DNA of 64,000 nucleotides from Streptomyces lienomycini (GTDB taxonomy: Bacteria > Actinomycetota > Actinomycetes > Streptomycetales > Streptomycetaceae), in the NCBI RefSeq assembly GCF_027947595.1, contig NZ_CP116257.1, positions 992,001 through 1,056,000 on the forward strand, written 5' to 3'. Positions 7,784 through 16,756 of this stretch are shown one piece after another (the stretch's first letter is position 1; each line of letters begins with the position of its first letter). The notes beneath the pieces were generated by a model that had not been told where the DNA came from, did no database searches, and was given only the letters and a program-made list of their open reading frames with translations. Made by a program: the position numbers and the translations under genes.

Positions 7784-8386
7784 ATGTCACCACGTCGCTC
7801 AGCCGCGGAAGCGCAGGCCACCAGGGGGCGGATCCTCGGCCGTGCCGCCGAGATCGCCTCCGAGGAAGGTCTGGACGGCATCACCATCGGCCGGCTCGCC
7901 GACGAGCTGGAGATGAGCAAGTCCGGGGTGCACAAGCACTTCGGCACCAAGGAGACGCTGCAGATCTCCACCCTGGACAAGGCGTTCGTGGACTTCTGGC
8001 ACCGCGTGGTCGAGCCGGCGCTGGCCGAGCCGCCGGGTCTGCGGCGGCTGCGCGCGGTGTGCGCCAACTCCGTGGACTACCTCGAAGAGCCCCTGCTGCC
8101 CGGCGGCTGCCTGATGACCGCGGCGCTCACCGAGTACGACGGCCGCCCCGGCCGGGTCCGCGACGCGGTCGCCGAGGTGTGGTCGCGCTGGCGGGGACAG
8201 CTGCGGGCGGACCTGGCCGCGGCGGTGGACAGCGGTGAGCTGCCCGCCGGATTCGATGTCGACCAGGCGTTGTTCGAGATCGTCGCCGCCGGACTGGCGC
8301 TGAACGCGGCGATGCAGCTCCAGCACGACCGGAGGGCCGCGGGCCGGGCCCGCCGCGCGATCGAACGGGCCCTGGACCAGTCCTGA
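7784..8386 (+). CDS. TetR-family transcriptional repressor
   Basis: A 200-residue protein with an N-terminal TetR helix-turn-helix (about residues 14-60: ILGRAAEIASEEGLDGITIG, then LADELEMSKSGVHKHFGTKE). The C-terminal ligand-binding region contains PGGCLMTAALTEYDGRPGRV, of the kind seen in several TetR subfamilies without a known ligand. ATG 7784 directly follows the operator. It probably represses itself and the divergent metallo-hydrolase; the inducer is unknown. Confidence 0.9.
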   Translation: MSPRRSAAEAQATRGRILGRAAEIASEEGLDGITIGRLADELEMSKSGVHKHFGTKETLQISTLDKAFVDFWHRVVEPALAEPPGLRRLRAVCANSVDYLEEPLLPGGCLMTAALTEYDGRPGRVRDAVAEVWSRWRGQLRADLAAAVDSGELPAGFDVDQALFEIVAAGLALNAAMQLQHDRRAAGRARRAIERALDQS

Positions 8387-8389
8387 CCG

Positions 8390-8806
8390 TCACCGACCAC
8401 TCCGGACCGCCGGGGCGGCGGGTTCCCGGACGTCGTCGAGCGGCGGCTCTCCCGCGAGTTCGCACCAGACCGTCTTGTGGTCCCCGCACTGCTCCACGCC
8501 CCACCGCAGCGCCAGCGCGTCGAGGAGGGCGAGGCCGCGCCCTGACTCGTCGGTGACGGGGACCGGCCCGGTGAGGAGGGGCAGGGCGCGGGGGTCGGGA
8601 TCGGTGACCTCCACGCGCGTGCGGCCGGTGGGCAGTTCGACGACGCGGACGGTCGTGGGGGTTCCCTCGCCCACGTGGTCGATGACGTTCGTCAGCAACT
8701 CGGTCACGCACAGGCGGACGTCGTGGTCGTACCGGTGCAGGAGGCGACGCACCTCCGGTACCGCCTCCGACGTGGCGAGCAGGTCCAGTTCCCAGGTCGT
8801 CGTCAC
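8390..8806 (-). CDS. RsbW-like serine kinase / anti-sigma factor (HATPase_c_2)
   Basis: About 138 residues with the GHKL ATPase boxes of SpoIIAB/RsbW-type proteins: N-box ELLTNVIDHVGEGT, G1 box VEVTDPDP, and GRGLALLDALALRWGV. Such proteins bind a sigma factor or phosphorylate an anti-anti-sigma partner. The GTG start at 8806 overlaps the stop of the upstream gene (GTGA), so the two are translationally coupled. The adjacent divergent XRE and DUF397 genes are the usual company of this type of ATPase in Streptomyces. No sigma factor or STAS-domain partner is encoded next to it. Confidence 0.85.
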   Translation of the reverse strand: MTTTWELDLLATSEAVPEVRRLLHRYDHDVRLCVTELLTNVIDHVGEGTPTTVRVVELPTGRTRVEVTDPDPRALPLLTGPVPVTDESGRGLALLDALALRWGVEQCGDHKTVWCELAGEPPLDDVREPAAPAVRSGR

Positions 8807-9021
8807 GGCGCCGCCCGACGCAGAGCCGCGGTGAGCGCACGGGCGGTGGCGGTGTTGCAGTTGCCGAGCGAGACGAGGCCGGCGGGCGGGGTGTACGTCC
8901 CGGCGAACGTCGGCAGGTCCAGGCCGAGGGAGGGGAGGGTGATGCCGTGCAGGGCGAGGGCGGCGCGGAGTTCCTCCACGCAGCGGGTCATGTCGTCCTG
9001 CGGACGGGGTGGTCGGGGCAT
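8803..9021 (-). CDS. Small hypothetical protein coupled to the RsbW-like kinase
   Basis: About 72 residues, no recognised domain. The first half is helical (CVEELRAALALHGI) and the second half contains GLVSLGNCNTATARALTAALR. ATG 9021 is preceded by GGAAAGG, which favours it over the longer open frame up to 9060. Its stop overlaps the GTG of the kinase gene (GTGA), implying a stoichiometric partner. It is divergent from the XRE gene at 9137. Confidence 0.65.
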   Translation of the reverse strand: MPRPPRPQDDMTRCVEELRAALALHGITLPSLGLDLPTFAGTYTPPAGLVSLGNCNTATARALTAALRRAAP

Positions 9022-9136
9022 GAACGGGCACCTTTCCGTGTGCGCTCTGTGACGAAGCACTCACACAGTGGCGTGCGGCGCCCTACCGTGAAAGGGATCT
9101 CGCGTCGGCAGCCCGGAGTGCGGAAGAGGCAAGGCC

Positions 9137-10000
9137 ATGGCACAGCGCAAGGACATCGACGGCTCGACGAGCGTCCCGACCTTCTACGGCAAGGAGTTGA
9201 GGTGGCAGCGGGAGCGGGCCGGGCTGTCGCTGGAGGCGCTGGTCGCGGGCAGCTTCTACGGCAAGTCGCACCTGAGCGACATCGAACGGGGCGAGCGGCG
9301 GATGCCGTTGGATCTGGCGCGGCACGCGGATCAGGTGCTCGGGACGGACGGGTTCTTCGAGCGGCGGTGCGAGGATGTGCGGAAGGCGCGGCGGGCCGGT
9401 CATGCCGCCTACTTCGAGCAGGTCCTGGAGGCGGAGAAGCGCGCCAAGAGCATCGAGGAGTGGTGTCCGAGCCTCTTCCCCGGGCTGCTCCAGACCCCGG
9501 CATACGCGCGGGCCGTCGTACGGGCGACCCACCCGCTGGCTCTCGATGAAGACGTCGAGCCGAAAGTCAGCGCAAGGATGGCCCGTGCCGGCCTCTTCGA
9601 GGAGGACCACCACACTCCGACGTACTGGGTGATCCTGCACGAGTCGCTGCTGCTCGAACCGATCGTGCCGCCCCGGGAAATGGCCGAGCAGCTCGGCCGG
9701 GTCGTGGAGCTGTCCGAGCGTCGACGCATCGTTCCGCAGATCCTCTCGCGGACATGCGGCCCGCACCCCTTCATGGTTGGCACCGCGAAGCTGATGACCT
9801 TCCCGGATGCTCCACCGCTCGTCTACACGGAGTCGCTGCACAACGGTGTCACCCTCGACGATCCGGCGCTCGTGGAGGAGTACCGCAAGTCGTACGATCG
9901 GCTCAGGGCCGTCGCACTGTCACCGGAGACGTCCCTGGCCCGGATCGAGGCAGCGGCAGGGGATTACCGAAATGGCAAGCAACCGGATCGACTTGAGTGA
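9137..10000 (+). CDS. XRE-family regulator with DUF5753 domain
   Basis: 287 residues. Residues 16-75 form an XRE helix-turn-helix (KELRWQRERAGLSLEAL, then GKSHLSDIERGERRMP). From about residue 90 it has the DUF5753 domain (SIEEWCPSLFPGLLQTPAYA, then VILHESLLL). Many such regulators exist per Streptomyces genome, each beside a DUF397 gene, and some control development or antibiotic production. The DUF397 gene begins inside its 3' end (29-bp overlap), so the pair is coupled. The divergent neighbours are an RsbW-like ATPase and its partner. Confidence 0.9.
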   Translation: MAQRKDIDGSTSVPTFYGKELRWQRERAGLSLEALVAGSFYGKSHLSDIERGERRMPLDLARHADQVLGTDGFFERRCEDVRKARRAGHAAYFEQVLEAEKRAKSIEEWCPSLFPGLLQTPAYARAVVRATHPLALDEDVEPKVSARMARAGLFEEDHHTPTYWVILHESLLLEPIVPPREMAEQLGRVVELSERRRIVPQILSRTCGPHPFMVGTAKLMTFPDAPPLVYTESLHNGVTLDDPALVEEYRKSYDRLRAVALSPETSLARIEAAAGDYRNGKQPDRLE

Positions 10001-10289
10001 CGCGCTGTGGAGCAGGAGCAGCTACAGCAACGGCTCCGGCGGTGACTGCGTCGAGGTGGCGAGCGACTTCCCCGGTGCCGCTCTCTGGCGCAAGTCGACC
10101 TACAGCAATGGCGATGGTGGCGAATGCGTCGAGGTCGCCGATGAGGTTCCCGGCGTTGTCCCCGTTCGGGACTCCAAGGCGGTGCGGGGTGGGGACGGGG
10201 ACGGGCCCGTGATTCTGCTCGGCGTGGGCGCTTGGGCGCCCTTTGTTGCTGCGCTGGGCCGGGGCGCCTTCACCCCCCTCCACGCATAG
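9972..10289 (+). CDS. DUF397 protein with two tandem DUF397 motifs
   Basis: About 105 residues; most DUF397 proteins have about 60-70 and one motif. Two repeats are visible: WSRSSYSNGSGGDCVEVA and WRKSTYSNGDGGECVEVA, about 27 residues apart. PVRDSKAV follows the second, as at the end of a normal unit. The last ~30 residues are Gly/Ala-rich and of uncertain significance. It overlaps the XRE gene and presumably acts with it. DUF397 proteins have been proposed to be antitoxin-like partners or modulators of their XRE protein; function is not settled. Confidence 0.85.
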   Translation: MASNRIDLSDALWSRSSYSNGSGGDCVEVASDFPGAALWRKSTYSNGDGGECVEVADEVPGVVPVRDSKAVRGGDGDGPVILLGVGAWAPFVAALGRGAFTPLHA

Positions 10290-10411
10290 GTCCCCCAAAA
10301 CCCGTGAACAACCCGGCGAATCTGTCATCCCACCGCTCATCCGAGCGCCCCGATGACACTTTCCCCTGTTTGTCCTCGCCTTTCCGGAAGGGTACGCACC
10401 CCCCGCCCACC

Positions 10412-11287
10412 TCACATCGGCAGTGAGGCCGCCGCGTCCGTCCCCCAGCTCGCCAGCAGGCGCAGCGCGTCCGCCGACGGGGAGCCGGGCTCCGCGTGGT
10501 ACGTGATGAAGGCCTGCTCGTCGTCGTCGACCAGGCGGAACGTCTCGAAGGACAGGGTCAGGTCACCGACCAGCGGGTGCCGCACCCGCTTGACGCCGTA
10601 GCTCTTCTCCTTGACGTCGTGCGTGGCCCACAGACGGCGGAACTCCTCGCTCTTCACCGACAGCTCGCCCACCAGCGCGGACAGCCGCGGGTCGTCCGGA
10701 TGGCGGCCCGCGTCCATGCGCAGGAAGCTCACCATGTCGTACGCCTTCTGGTCCCAGTCGACGAACAGCTCGCGGTAGTCGGGATTCAGGAAGACCAGCC
10801 GTGCCCAGTTCCGCTCGGCGGCCGGCAGCTTGCCCCAGTCGCCGAAGAGGGCCGCGGCCATCCGGTTCCAGGCGAGGATCTCCGAGCGGCGGCCCGTCAC
10901 GTACGCGGGCACCGTGTCGATCGACTCCAGCAGCTGGAGCAGCGCCACCCGCACCGGCTGCTTGCCCCGCGGTGCCCCGGCCCGCCGGCGCTGCTGCTTG
11001 GGCCTCGCCAGGTGCGTCAGGTGCGCCTGCTCCGCGCCGGTCAGCCGCAGCGCCCGGGCGATCGCGTCCAGGACCTCCGCCGACACGTTCTGCCCGTTGC
11101 CCTGCTCGAGGCGCGTGTAGTACGCCACCGACACTCCGGCCAGCTGCGCCAGCTCCTCGCGCCGCAGCCCGGGGACCCGGCGCTGGCGCCCGTACGACTC
11201 CAGACCCACGTCCTCCGGCTTCAGCCGGGCCCGCCGGGTGCGCAGGAACTCGCTCAGTTCGGCCCGCCGGTCAAGCTGTCCATCCAT
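10412..11287 (-). CDS. XRE-family regulator with MmyB-like ligand-binding domain
   Basis: About 291 residues. N-terminal helix-turn-helix: [49 protein letters not shown]. The C-terminal PAS-like MmyB domain contains [20 protein letters not shown] and [12 protein letters not shown]. In actinobacteria these regulators typically sit divergently beside a dehydrogenase gene, as here with a zinc alcohol dehydrogenase. ATG 11287 is chosen because CTGGAAG precedes it; an in-frame ATG at 11326 would lie inside the repeat region. Probable autorepressor and repressor of the dehydrogenase; the MmyB ligand may be a fatty acid. Confidence 0.88.
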   Translation of the reverse strand: MDGQLDRRAELSEFLRTRRARLKPEDVGLESYGRQRRVPGLRREELAQLAGVSVAYYTRLEQGNGQNVSAEVLDAIARALRLTGAEQAHLTHLARPKQQRRRAGAPRGKQPVRVALLQLLESIDTVPAYVTGRRSEILAWNRMAAALFGDWGKLPAAERNWARLVFLNPDYRELFVDWDQKAYDMVSFLRMDAGRHPDDPRLSALVGELSVKSEEFRRLWATHDVKEKSYGVKRVRHPLVGDLTLSFETFRLVDDDEQAFITYHAEPGSPSADALRLLASWGTDAAASLPM

Positions 11288-11313
11288 GCTTCCAGTATCG
11301 CCGGACGTATTCC

Positions 11314-11370
11314 CGGTCGTACGCACACGAGCCTGTCCCCGTCGGTGGTACGCACGCCGGTCGTACGCAA
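11314..11370. promoter_or_regulatory. Three direct repeats, probable XRE operator
   Basis: CGGTCGTACGCAC (11314-11326), CGGTGGTACGCAC (11343-11355) and CGGTCGTACGCAA (11358-11370) lie between the divergent XRE and alcohol dehydrogenase genes. Start-to-start distances are 29 and 15 bp. Each contains a GTACGC core. No other repeat occurs in this short divergent region, so these are the best candidates for the regulator's binding sites. Confidence 0.5.
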
Positions 11371-11454
11371 AGCCGTGGTCTGGGTGGATCGGCGGGACGC
11401 AGGCAGGGTGGAAGCGTCACCCAGTCACGTCAAGAGAAACCCGGAGAACCCGGC

Positions 11455-12495
11455 ATGACCACTGTCGCCGCGTACGCAGCACCCGCCGCCAAGGCGCCGC
11501 TGGAGCGCACCACCATCGAGCGGCGCGAGGTGCGTGAACACGACGTCCTGATCGACATCAAGTTCGCCGGCATCTGCCACTCCGACATCCACCAGGTCCG
11601 CGAGGGCTGGGGCGAGGCCATCTTCCCGATGGTCCCCGGGCACGAGATCGCGGGCATCGTCTCCGAGGTCGGCCCCGGCGTCACCAGGTTCGCCGTCGGC
11701 GACCGGGTGGGCGTCGGCTGCATGGTCGACTCCTGCCGCGAGTGCGAGAACTGCAAGGCGGGCCGGGAGCAGTACTGCACCAACGGCAACGTGATGACCT
11801 ACAACGGCGTCGGCAAGGACGGCGAGGTCACCTACGGCGGCTACTCCGAGAAGGTCGTCGTCGACGAGAACTTCGTCCTCGGCATCCCCGAGGGCATCGC
11901 CCTCGACGAGGCCGCGCCCCTGCTGTGCGCCGGCATCACCACGTACTCCCCGCTCAAGCGCTGGAACGCGGGTCCCGGCAAGAAGGTCGCCGTCGTCGGC
12001 CTGGGCGGCCTCGGCCACATGGCCGTCAAGCTCGCGCACGCCCTGGGCGCCGAGGTGACCGTGCTGTCGCAGTCCCTGCGCAAGAAGGACGACGGTCTGA
12101 AGCTGGGCGCCGACCACTACTACGCCACCAGCGACCCGGCCACCTTCGAGGAGCTGGCGGGCAGCTTCGACCTGATCGTCTCCACGGTCTCGGCCCCGCT
12201 CGACTTCGCCGCCTACCTCGGCCTGCTGAAGACGGAGGGCGCCCTGGCCAACGTCGGTGCCCCCGAGGAGCCGGTCTCCCTCAACCTCTTCGCGCTGCTC
12301 GGCGGCGGCAAGTCCCTCTCCGGCTCCATGATCGGCGGCATAGCCGAGACCCAGGAGATGCTGGACTTCTGCGCGGAGCACGGCATCGGCGCCGAGATCG
12401 AGCTGATCGCCGCGTCCGAGGTCAACGAGGCGTACGAGCGGGTGCTCGCGAGTGACGTGCGGTACCGGTTCGTGATCGACACCGCGACGATCTGA
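11455..12495 (+). CDS. Zinc-dependent alcohol dehydrogenase (cinnamyl-alcohol/YahK type)
   Basis: 346 residues. Catalytic zinc ligands are seen in GICHSDIHQ and PGHEIAGIV; the structural zinc site is [15 protein letters not shown]. The NAD(P)-binding Rossmann motif is [15 protein letters not shown]. It should interconvert aldehydes and primary alcohols, with NADP(H) preferred in this subfamily. ATG 11455 is preceded by GGAGAACC. The divergent XRE/MmyB regulator and the direct repeats between them suggest induction by a specific aldehyde or acyl ligand. Confidence 0.93.
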   Translation: MTTVAAYAAPAAKAPLERTTIERREVREHDVLIDIKFAGICHSDIHQVREGWGEAIFPMVPGHEIAGIVSEVGPGVTRFAVGDRVGVGCMVDSCRECENCKAGREQYCTNGNVMTYNGVGKDGEVTYGGYSEKVVVDENFVLGIPEGIALDEAAPLLCAGITTYSPLKRWNAGPGKKVAVVGLGGLGHMAVKLAHALGAEVTVLSQSLRKKDDGLKLGADHYYATSDPATFEELAGSFDLIVSTVSAPLDFAAYLGLLKTEGALANVGAPEEPVSLNLFALLGGGKSLSGSMIGGIAETQEMLDFCAEHGIGAEIELIAASEVNEAYERVLASDVRYRFVIDTATI

Positions 12496-12669
12496 TCCCT
12501 CCGGGAAGAGTCCGGGCAAGATGTTCCGGATTCTTCCCTCCTTCCTGTCACACAGCCGCCCCGCCCCGGGTCATACCGCCACGACACACACGACGGACGC
12601 CCGGGCGGGGCGGACCCACATCGGCTCCCACCCCGCCCCCGGACGCCCCAGACCCCGGGAGCAGCAGCC

Positions 12670-12829
12670 ATGACGCACCCCTCCACCCCGCCGGCGTCCG
12701 AAGCTGCCGGTGCGCATTCCCGGGAAAGCAGGTCGCGCGTACCGTTCTGGCGAGAACCTCACCCTGGAAGACGCGCTCGTCGGCAAGCTGACGTGGGCCG
12801 AATTCCTGGCGCAGAGCATGACCGTATGA
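12670..12829 (+). pseudogene. Small gene apparently split by a frameshift, upstream of narG
   Basis: ATG 12670 follows GGGAG by 8 nt and opens a G/C3-rich frame (MTHPSTPPASEAAGAHS). Coding character then moves to the next frame. From about 12749 codons are strongly G/C3-biased and read GENLTLEDALVGKLTWAEFL then AQSMTV, with a stop at 12829. That second frame has no stop back to 12673 and could start at GTG 12710, giving a 39-residue peptide without a good ribosome binding site. One indel near 12710-12748 would join the two parts into a protein of about 52 residues. I do not recognise the product. Real mutation, sequencing error or a genuine small ORF are all possible. Confidence 0.35.
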
Positions 12830-13045
12830 GTTCTTCCGGTATTTCTGGCCGAAAGTCGCCGTAGCCGAAGAATATGCGCATGACAACAATTGCAAAGCGG
12901 ACCAAAACCTTCGCCCCCACCTCCGCAAAGGGTACTGAAATACCGTTTCTGCAGTGAATTTCGGCGAGATGCTGAAAGCGGCATACAGCGTGCCCGCCGA
13001 AACGGATCGGGCATTGCTCCGTCGCGTTCGCAAGGAGATGGCAAC
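12830..13045. promoter_or_regulatory. AT-richer leader region of the nar operon
   Basis: This ~215-bp stretch is visibly less GC-rich than its surroundings (for example 12865-12905 and 12945-12990) and contains no credible gene. It should hold the narG promoter and any oxygen- or nitrate-responsive sites. I could not identify a convincing Rex, CRP/FNR or DevR-type palindrome by eye. Confidence 0.4.
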
Positions 13046-16000
13046 GTGGTGCGAAGCAGGGCGAAGGCCGCGGCCGACGCCGCGGACCGGCTGCTGAAGG
13101 CCGGTCAGCTGCTGCGGAAGTCCCCGACCACCCTCGATCTGAGGGCCGTGTACCGCACGGACCAGAAAGTGAATGACAGTCCTTATCGAGAGCGGTGGGC
13201 GCATGACAAAGTCGTGCGCTCCACGCACGGCGTCAACTGCACGGGTTCCTGCTCGTGGAAGGTGTACGTCAAGGACGGTCTGATCACCTGGGAGACCCAG
13301 CAGACGGATTATCCGAGCGTCGGCCCCGACCGGCCCGAGTACGAGCCGCGCGGCTGTCCGCGCGGCGCTTCCTTTTCCTGGTACACCTACTCGCCCACCC
13401 GCGTTCGCCATCCGTTGGCCCGCGGTGTCCTCGTGGAAATGTACCGGGACGCCAAACGCCGGCACGGTGGCGACCCCGTGGCCGCCTGGGCCGAGCTGAC
13501 CTCCGACCCCGACAAGCGGCGCCGCTACCAGCGCGCCCGCGGGCACGGCGGCTTCGTCCGCGTCGACTGGGACGAGGCGCTGGAGATCGCCGCCGCCGCC
13601 CAGGTGCACACCATCGCCGAGTACGGACCCGACCGCGTCGCCGGGTTCTCGCCCATCCCCGCCATGTCCATGGCCTCGCACGCGGTCGGCGCCCGCTACC
13701 ACTCCCTCATCGGCGCCCCGATGATCTCCTTCTACGACTGGTACGCCGACCTGCCGATCGCCTCCCCGCAGGTCTTCGGCGACCAGACCGACGTACCGGA
13801 GTCGGGCGACTGGTGGGACGCGGCCTACCTGATGCTGTGGGGCTCCAACGTCCCCGTCACCCGCACCCCCGACGCCCACTGGATGGCGGAGGCCCGCTAC
13901 CGGGGCCAGAAGGTCGTCGTCGTCTCGCCGGACTACGCGGACGCCACCAAGTTCGCCGACGAGTGGCTGCACCCGCACCCGGGTACCGACGGGGCGCTCG
14001 CCATGGCGATGGGGCACGTGCTGCTCACCGAGTTCTTCGTGCGCCGGCAGGTCCCGTACTTCACCGACTACGTCAAGCGCTTCACCGACCTGCCCTTCCT
14101 CGTCGCCCTCGACGAGCACCCGGAGGGCCGGTGGACGCCCGGCAAGTTCGTCACCGCCGCCGACCTCGGGCTCGGCCGGCACGCCGACGCCGGGGCGCGG
14201 GCCTGGATGCCGGTGCTGATCGACGCCGACACCGACGACGTGGTCGTACCGAACGGCACCCTCGGCGACCGGTGGGGCAAGGGCGGCGAGGGGCGCTGGA
14301 ACCTCGACCTGGGCGGGGTCGATCCGCTGCTCAGTCTGCACGGCCACACGGGCGGCCGCGGTGACAACGGTGTCGAGGTGCTGCTGCCCCGCTTCGACGA
14401 ACCGGGCGCCACCGTCGCGCGCGGCGTACCGGCCCGGGAGATCGGCGGCCGGCTCGTCACCACCGTCTACGACCTGCTGCTCGCCCAGTACGCCGTCGCC
14501 CGCCCCGGCCTCGCCGGTCGGTGGCCGACGGGCTACGACGACACGGACGAGCCCTGCACCCCCGCCTGGCAGGAGCGCATCACCTCCGTCCCGGCCGCCG
14601 CCGCGATCCGTGCCGCCCGGGAGTTCGCGCGCACCGCCGAACAGACCCGCGGCCGCTGCATGATCGTCATGGGCGCCGGGACCAACCACTGGTTCCACTC
14701 CGACACCATCTACCGCTCCTTCCTCTCCCTGCTCATCCTCACCGGCTGCCAGGGCGTCAACGGCGGCGGCTGGGCGCACTACGTCGGCCAGGAGAAGGTC
14801 CGCCCCTACACCGGCTGGCAGCAACTCTCCACGGCCGCCGACTGGGTGCGGCCCTCCCGTCAGATGGCGGGCACCCCGTACTGGTACCTGCACAGCGGCC
14901 AGTGGCGTCACGAGGCCCACTCCGCCGACGCCCTCGCCTCGCCCACGGCCCCGGGCACCCTCGCCGGGCTGCACACCGCCGACCTGGTCGCCCAGTCCGC
15001 GCGGCTCGGCTGGATGCCGTCGTACCCGACCTTCGACGCCAACCCGCTCGACCTCGGCCGCCGCGCCCGCGAGAGCGGCCAGGAACCGGCCGACTGGATC
15101 GCGGACCGGATCGGCTCCGGCGACCTGGACTTCGCCTGCGAGGACCCCGACGCGCCCCGCAACTGGCCCCGCGTCCTGACCGTGTGGCGGGCCAACCTCA
15201 TCGGCTCCTCCGCCAAGGGCAACGAGTACTTCCTGCGCCACCTGCTCGGCGCCCGGGACGGCGCCACCAGCGACGAGACGCCGCCCGAGCACCGGCCGCG
15301 CTCCGTGGCCTGGCGCGACGACGAAACCCCGCAGGGCAAGCTCGACCTGCTGCTGAGCCTCGACTTCCGGATGACCTCCACGACGCTCTTCTCCGACGTC
15401 GTGCTGCCCGCCGCCACCTGGTACGAGAAGCACGACCTGTCCTCCACGGACATGCACCCCTTCGTGCACGCCTTCAGCCCCGCGATCAACCCGCCGTGGC
15501 AGGCCCGCACCGACTTCGAGATCTTCCACTCCCTCGCCCGCCGCCTGAGCGAACTCGCCGCCGGCCGCCTCGACACGGCGTACGACCTGGTCGCCACCGC
15601 CCTCCAGCACGACACCCCCGGCGAGACGGCCCAGCCCGGCGGCCGGGTCGTCGACTGGCGCGACGGACGCACCCCCGTCGAGCCGGGCCGCAACGCCCCG
15701 AACGTCACCCTCGTCGAACGGGACTACACGGCCGTCGCCGACCGGCTCGCCGCCTTCGGGCCGCTGGCCGAGGAGCACGGCATGACCGTCAAGGGCGTCA
15801 CCGTCAACCCGCACGAGGAGTCCCGGTGGCTCGCCGCGCGCTGCGGCACCGCCCCCGCCGGGCCGGCTCACGGGCGTCCGCTGCTGGACACCGACGTCAA
15901 GTTCTGCGAGGCGATCCTCGCCCTGTCCGGCACCACCAACGGCCGCCTCGCCGCCGAGGGCTTCGACCGCCTCGCCGACCGCGTCGGCCCCGGTGCCGGA

Positions 16001-16756
16001 CTCGCGGAGCTGGCCGCGTCGGTGGGGGAGCGGCGCGTGGTCTTCTCCGACACCCAGGAGCGGCCCGTGCAGGTCGGGGCCAGTTTCGAGTGGTCCGGCA
16101 AGGAGGCACCCGACCGGCGCTACTCGCCCTTCACCGTCAACACCGAGCACAAGAAGCCCTGGCACACCCTCACCGGCCGCCAGCACTTCTACGTCGACCA
16201 CGACTGGATGGCCGAGCTGGGCGAACAACTCCCCGTCTACCGGCCGCCGCTGAACCTCGCCGAGCTGGGCGACGCCCCGACGGCGACGGGCGACGGGCGG
16301 GCGGTGACCGTCCGCTACCTCACCCCGCACGCCAAGTGGTCCATCCACAGCGAGTACCAGGAGAACCTGCTGATGCAGACCCTGGCCCGCGGCGGCCCCG
16401 TCATCTGGATGAGCCCCGCCGACGCCGACGCGATCGGCGCCGCCGACAACGACTGGGTGGAGGCCGTCAACGCCCACGGCGTCGTCGTCGCCCGCGCGAT
16501 CGTCTCGCACCGCATCCCGGACGGCACGGTGCTCATGTACCACGTGCAGGAACGCCTGGTGAACGTCCCCAAGTCGGAGGCGAACGGCCGCCGCGGCGGC
16601 GTCCACAACTCCCTCACCAAGCTGCTCGTCAAGCCCACCCACCTCATCGGCGGCTACGGCCAGCTCTCCTTCGCCCCCAACTACTACGGCCCGACCGGCA
16701 ACCAGCGCGACGCCGTCACCACCATCCGGCGCCGCTCCCAGGAGGTCACGTACTGA
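13046..16756 (+). CDS. narG: Respiratory nitrate reductase, alpha (catalytic) subunit
   Basis: About 1236 residues, full length for NarG. It reduces nitrate to nitrite at a molybdenum bis-MGD centre on the inner face of the membrane. The FS0 [4Fe-4S] ligand region THGVNCTGSCSW (60-71, His61/Cys65/Cys69) is intact. The segment FYDWYADLPIASPQVFGDQT carries the Asp expected to ligate Mo. The C-terminal HAKWSIHSEYQEN and PTHLIGGYGQLSF segments are typical. GTG 13046 has AAGGAG 8 nt upstream; the frame is open further upstream but lacks a start signal. First gene of a complete narGHJI operon. Confidence 0.96.
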   Translation: MVRSRAKAAADAADRLLKAGQLLRKSPTTLDLRAVYRTDQKVNDSPYRERWAHDKVVRSTHGVNCTGSCSWKVYVKDGLITWETQQTDYPSVGPDRPEYEPRGCPRGASFSWYTYSPTRVRHPLARGVLVEMYRDAKRRHGGDPVAAWAELTSDPDKRRRYQRARGHGGFVRVDWDEALEIAAAAQVHTIAEYGPDRVAGFSPIPAMSMASHAVGARYHSLIGAPMISFYDWYADLPIASPQVFGDQTDVPESGDWWDAAYLMLWGSNVPVTRTPDAHWMAEARYRGQKVVVVSPDYADATKFADEWLHPHPGTDGALAMAMGHVLLTEFFVRRQVPYFTDYVKRFTDLPFLVALDEHPEGRWTPGKFVTAADLGLGRHADAGARAWMPVLIDADTDDVVVPNGTLGDRWGKGGEGRWNLDLGGVDPLLSLHGHTGGRGDNGVEVLLPRFDEPGATVARGVPAREIGGRLVTTVYDLLLAQYAVARPGLAGRWPTGYDDTDEPCTPAWQERITSVPAAAAIRAAREFARTAEQTRGRCMIVMGAGTNHWFHSDTIYRSFLSLLILTGCQGVNGGGWAHYVGQEKVRPYTGWQQLSTAADWVRPSRQMAGTPYWYLHSGQWRHEAHSADALASPTAPGTLAGLHTADLVAQSARLGWMPSYPTFDANPLDLGRRARESGQEPADWIADRIGSGDLDFACEDPDAPRNWPRVLTVWRANLIGSSAKGNEYFLRHLLGARDGATSDETPPEHRPRSVAWRDDETPQGKLDLLLSLDFRMTSTTLFSDVVLPAATWYEKHDLSSTDMHPFVHAFSPAINPPWQARTDFEIFHSLARRLSELAAGRLDTAYDLVATALQHDTPGETAQPGGRVVDWRDGRTPVEPGRNAPNVTLVERDYTAVADRLAAFGPLAEEHGMTVKGVTVNPHEESRWLAARCGTAPAGPAHGRPLLDTDVKFCEAILALSGTTNGRLAAEGFDRLADRVGPGAGLAELAASVGERRVVFSDTQERPVQVGASFEWSGKEAPDRRYSPFTVNTEHKKPWHTLTGRQHFYVDHDWMAELGEQLPVYRPPLNLAELGDAPTATGDGRAVTVRYLTPHAKWSIHSEYQENLLMQTLARGGPVIWMSPADADAIGAADNDWVEAVNAHGVVVARAIVSHRIPDGTVLMYHVQERLVNVPKSEANGRRGGVHNSLTKLLVKPTHLIGGYGQLSFAPNYYGPTGNQRDAVTTIRRRSQEVTY

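Noticed and set aside
7686..7793. Extended start for the metallo-hydrolase
   Set aside because: The extra 36 codons are encoded by the double operator; ATG 7685 has a clean ribosome binding site.
8390..10289. Prophage or integrated-element remnant
   Set aside because: No integrase, attachment repeats or compositional break; XRE/DUF397/ATPase sets are ordinary chromosomal streptomycete genes.
12548..16642. A 1364-codon open frame antisense to narG
   Set aside because: Its composition (Val/Gly/Arg/Ala/Asp-rich, no domain) is the mirror of narG's G/C3 codons; narG itself is full length with all cofactor ligands.
14521..16740. Arg/Pro-rich plus-strand frame inside narG
   Set aside because: Out-of-frame shadow of narG. 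Only the portion from 16756, in the same frame, is a real gene (narH).
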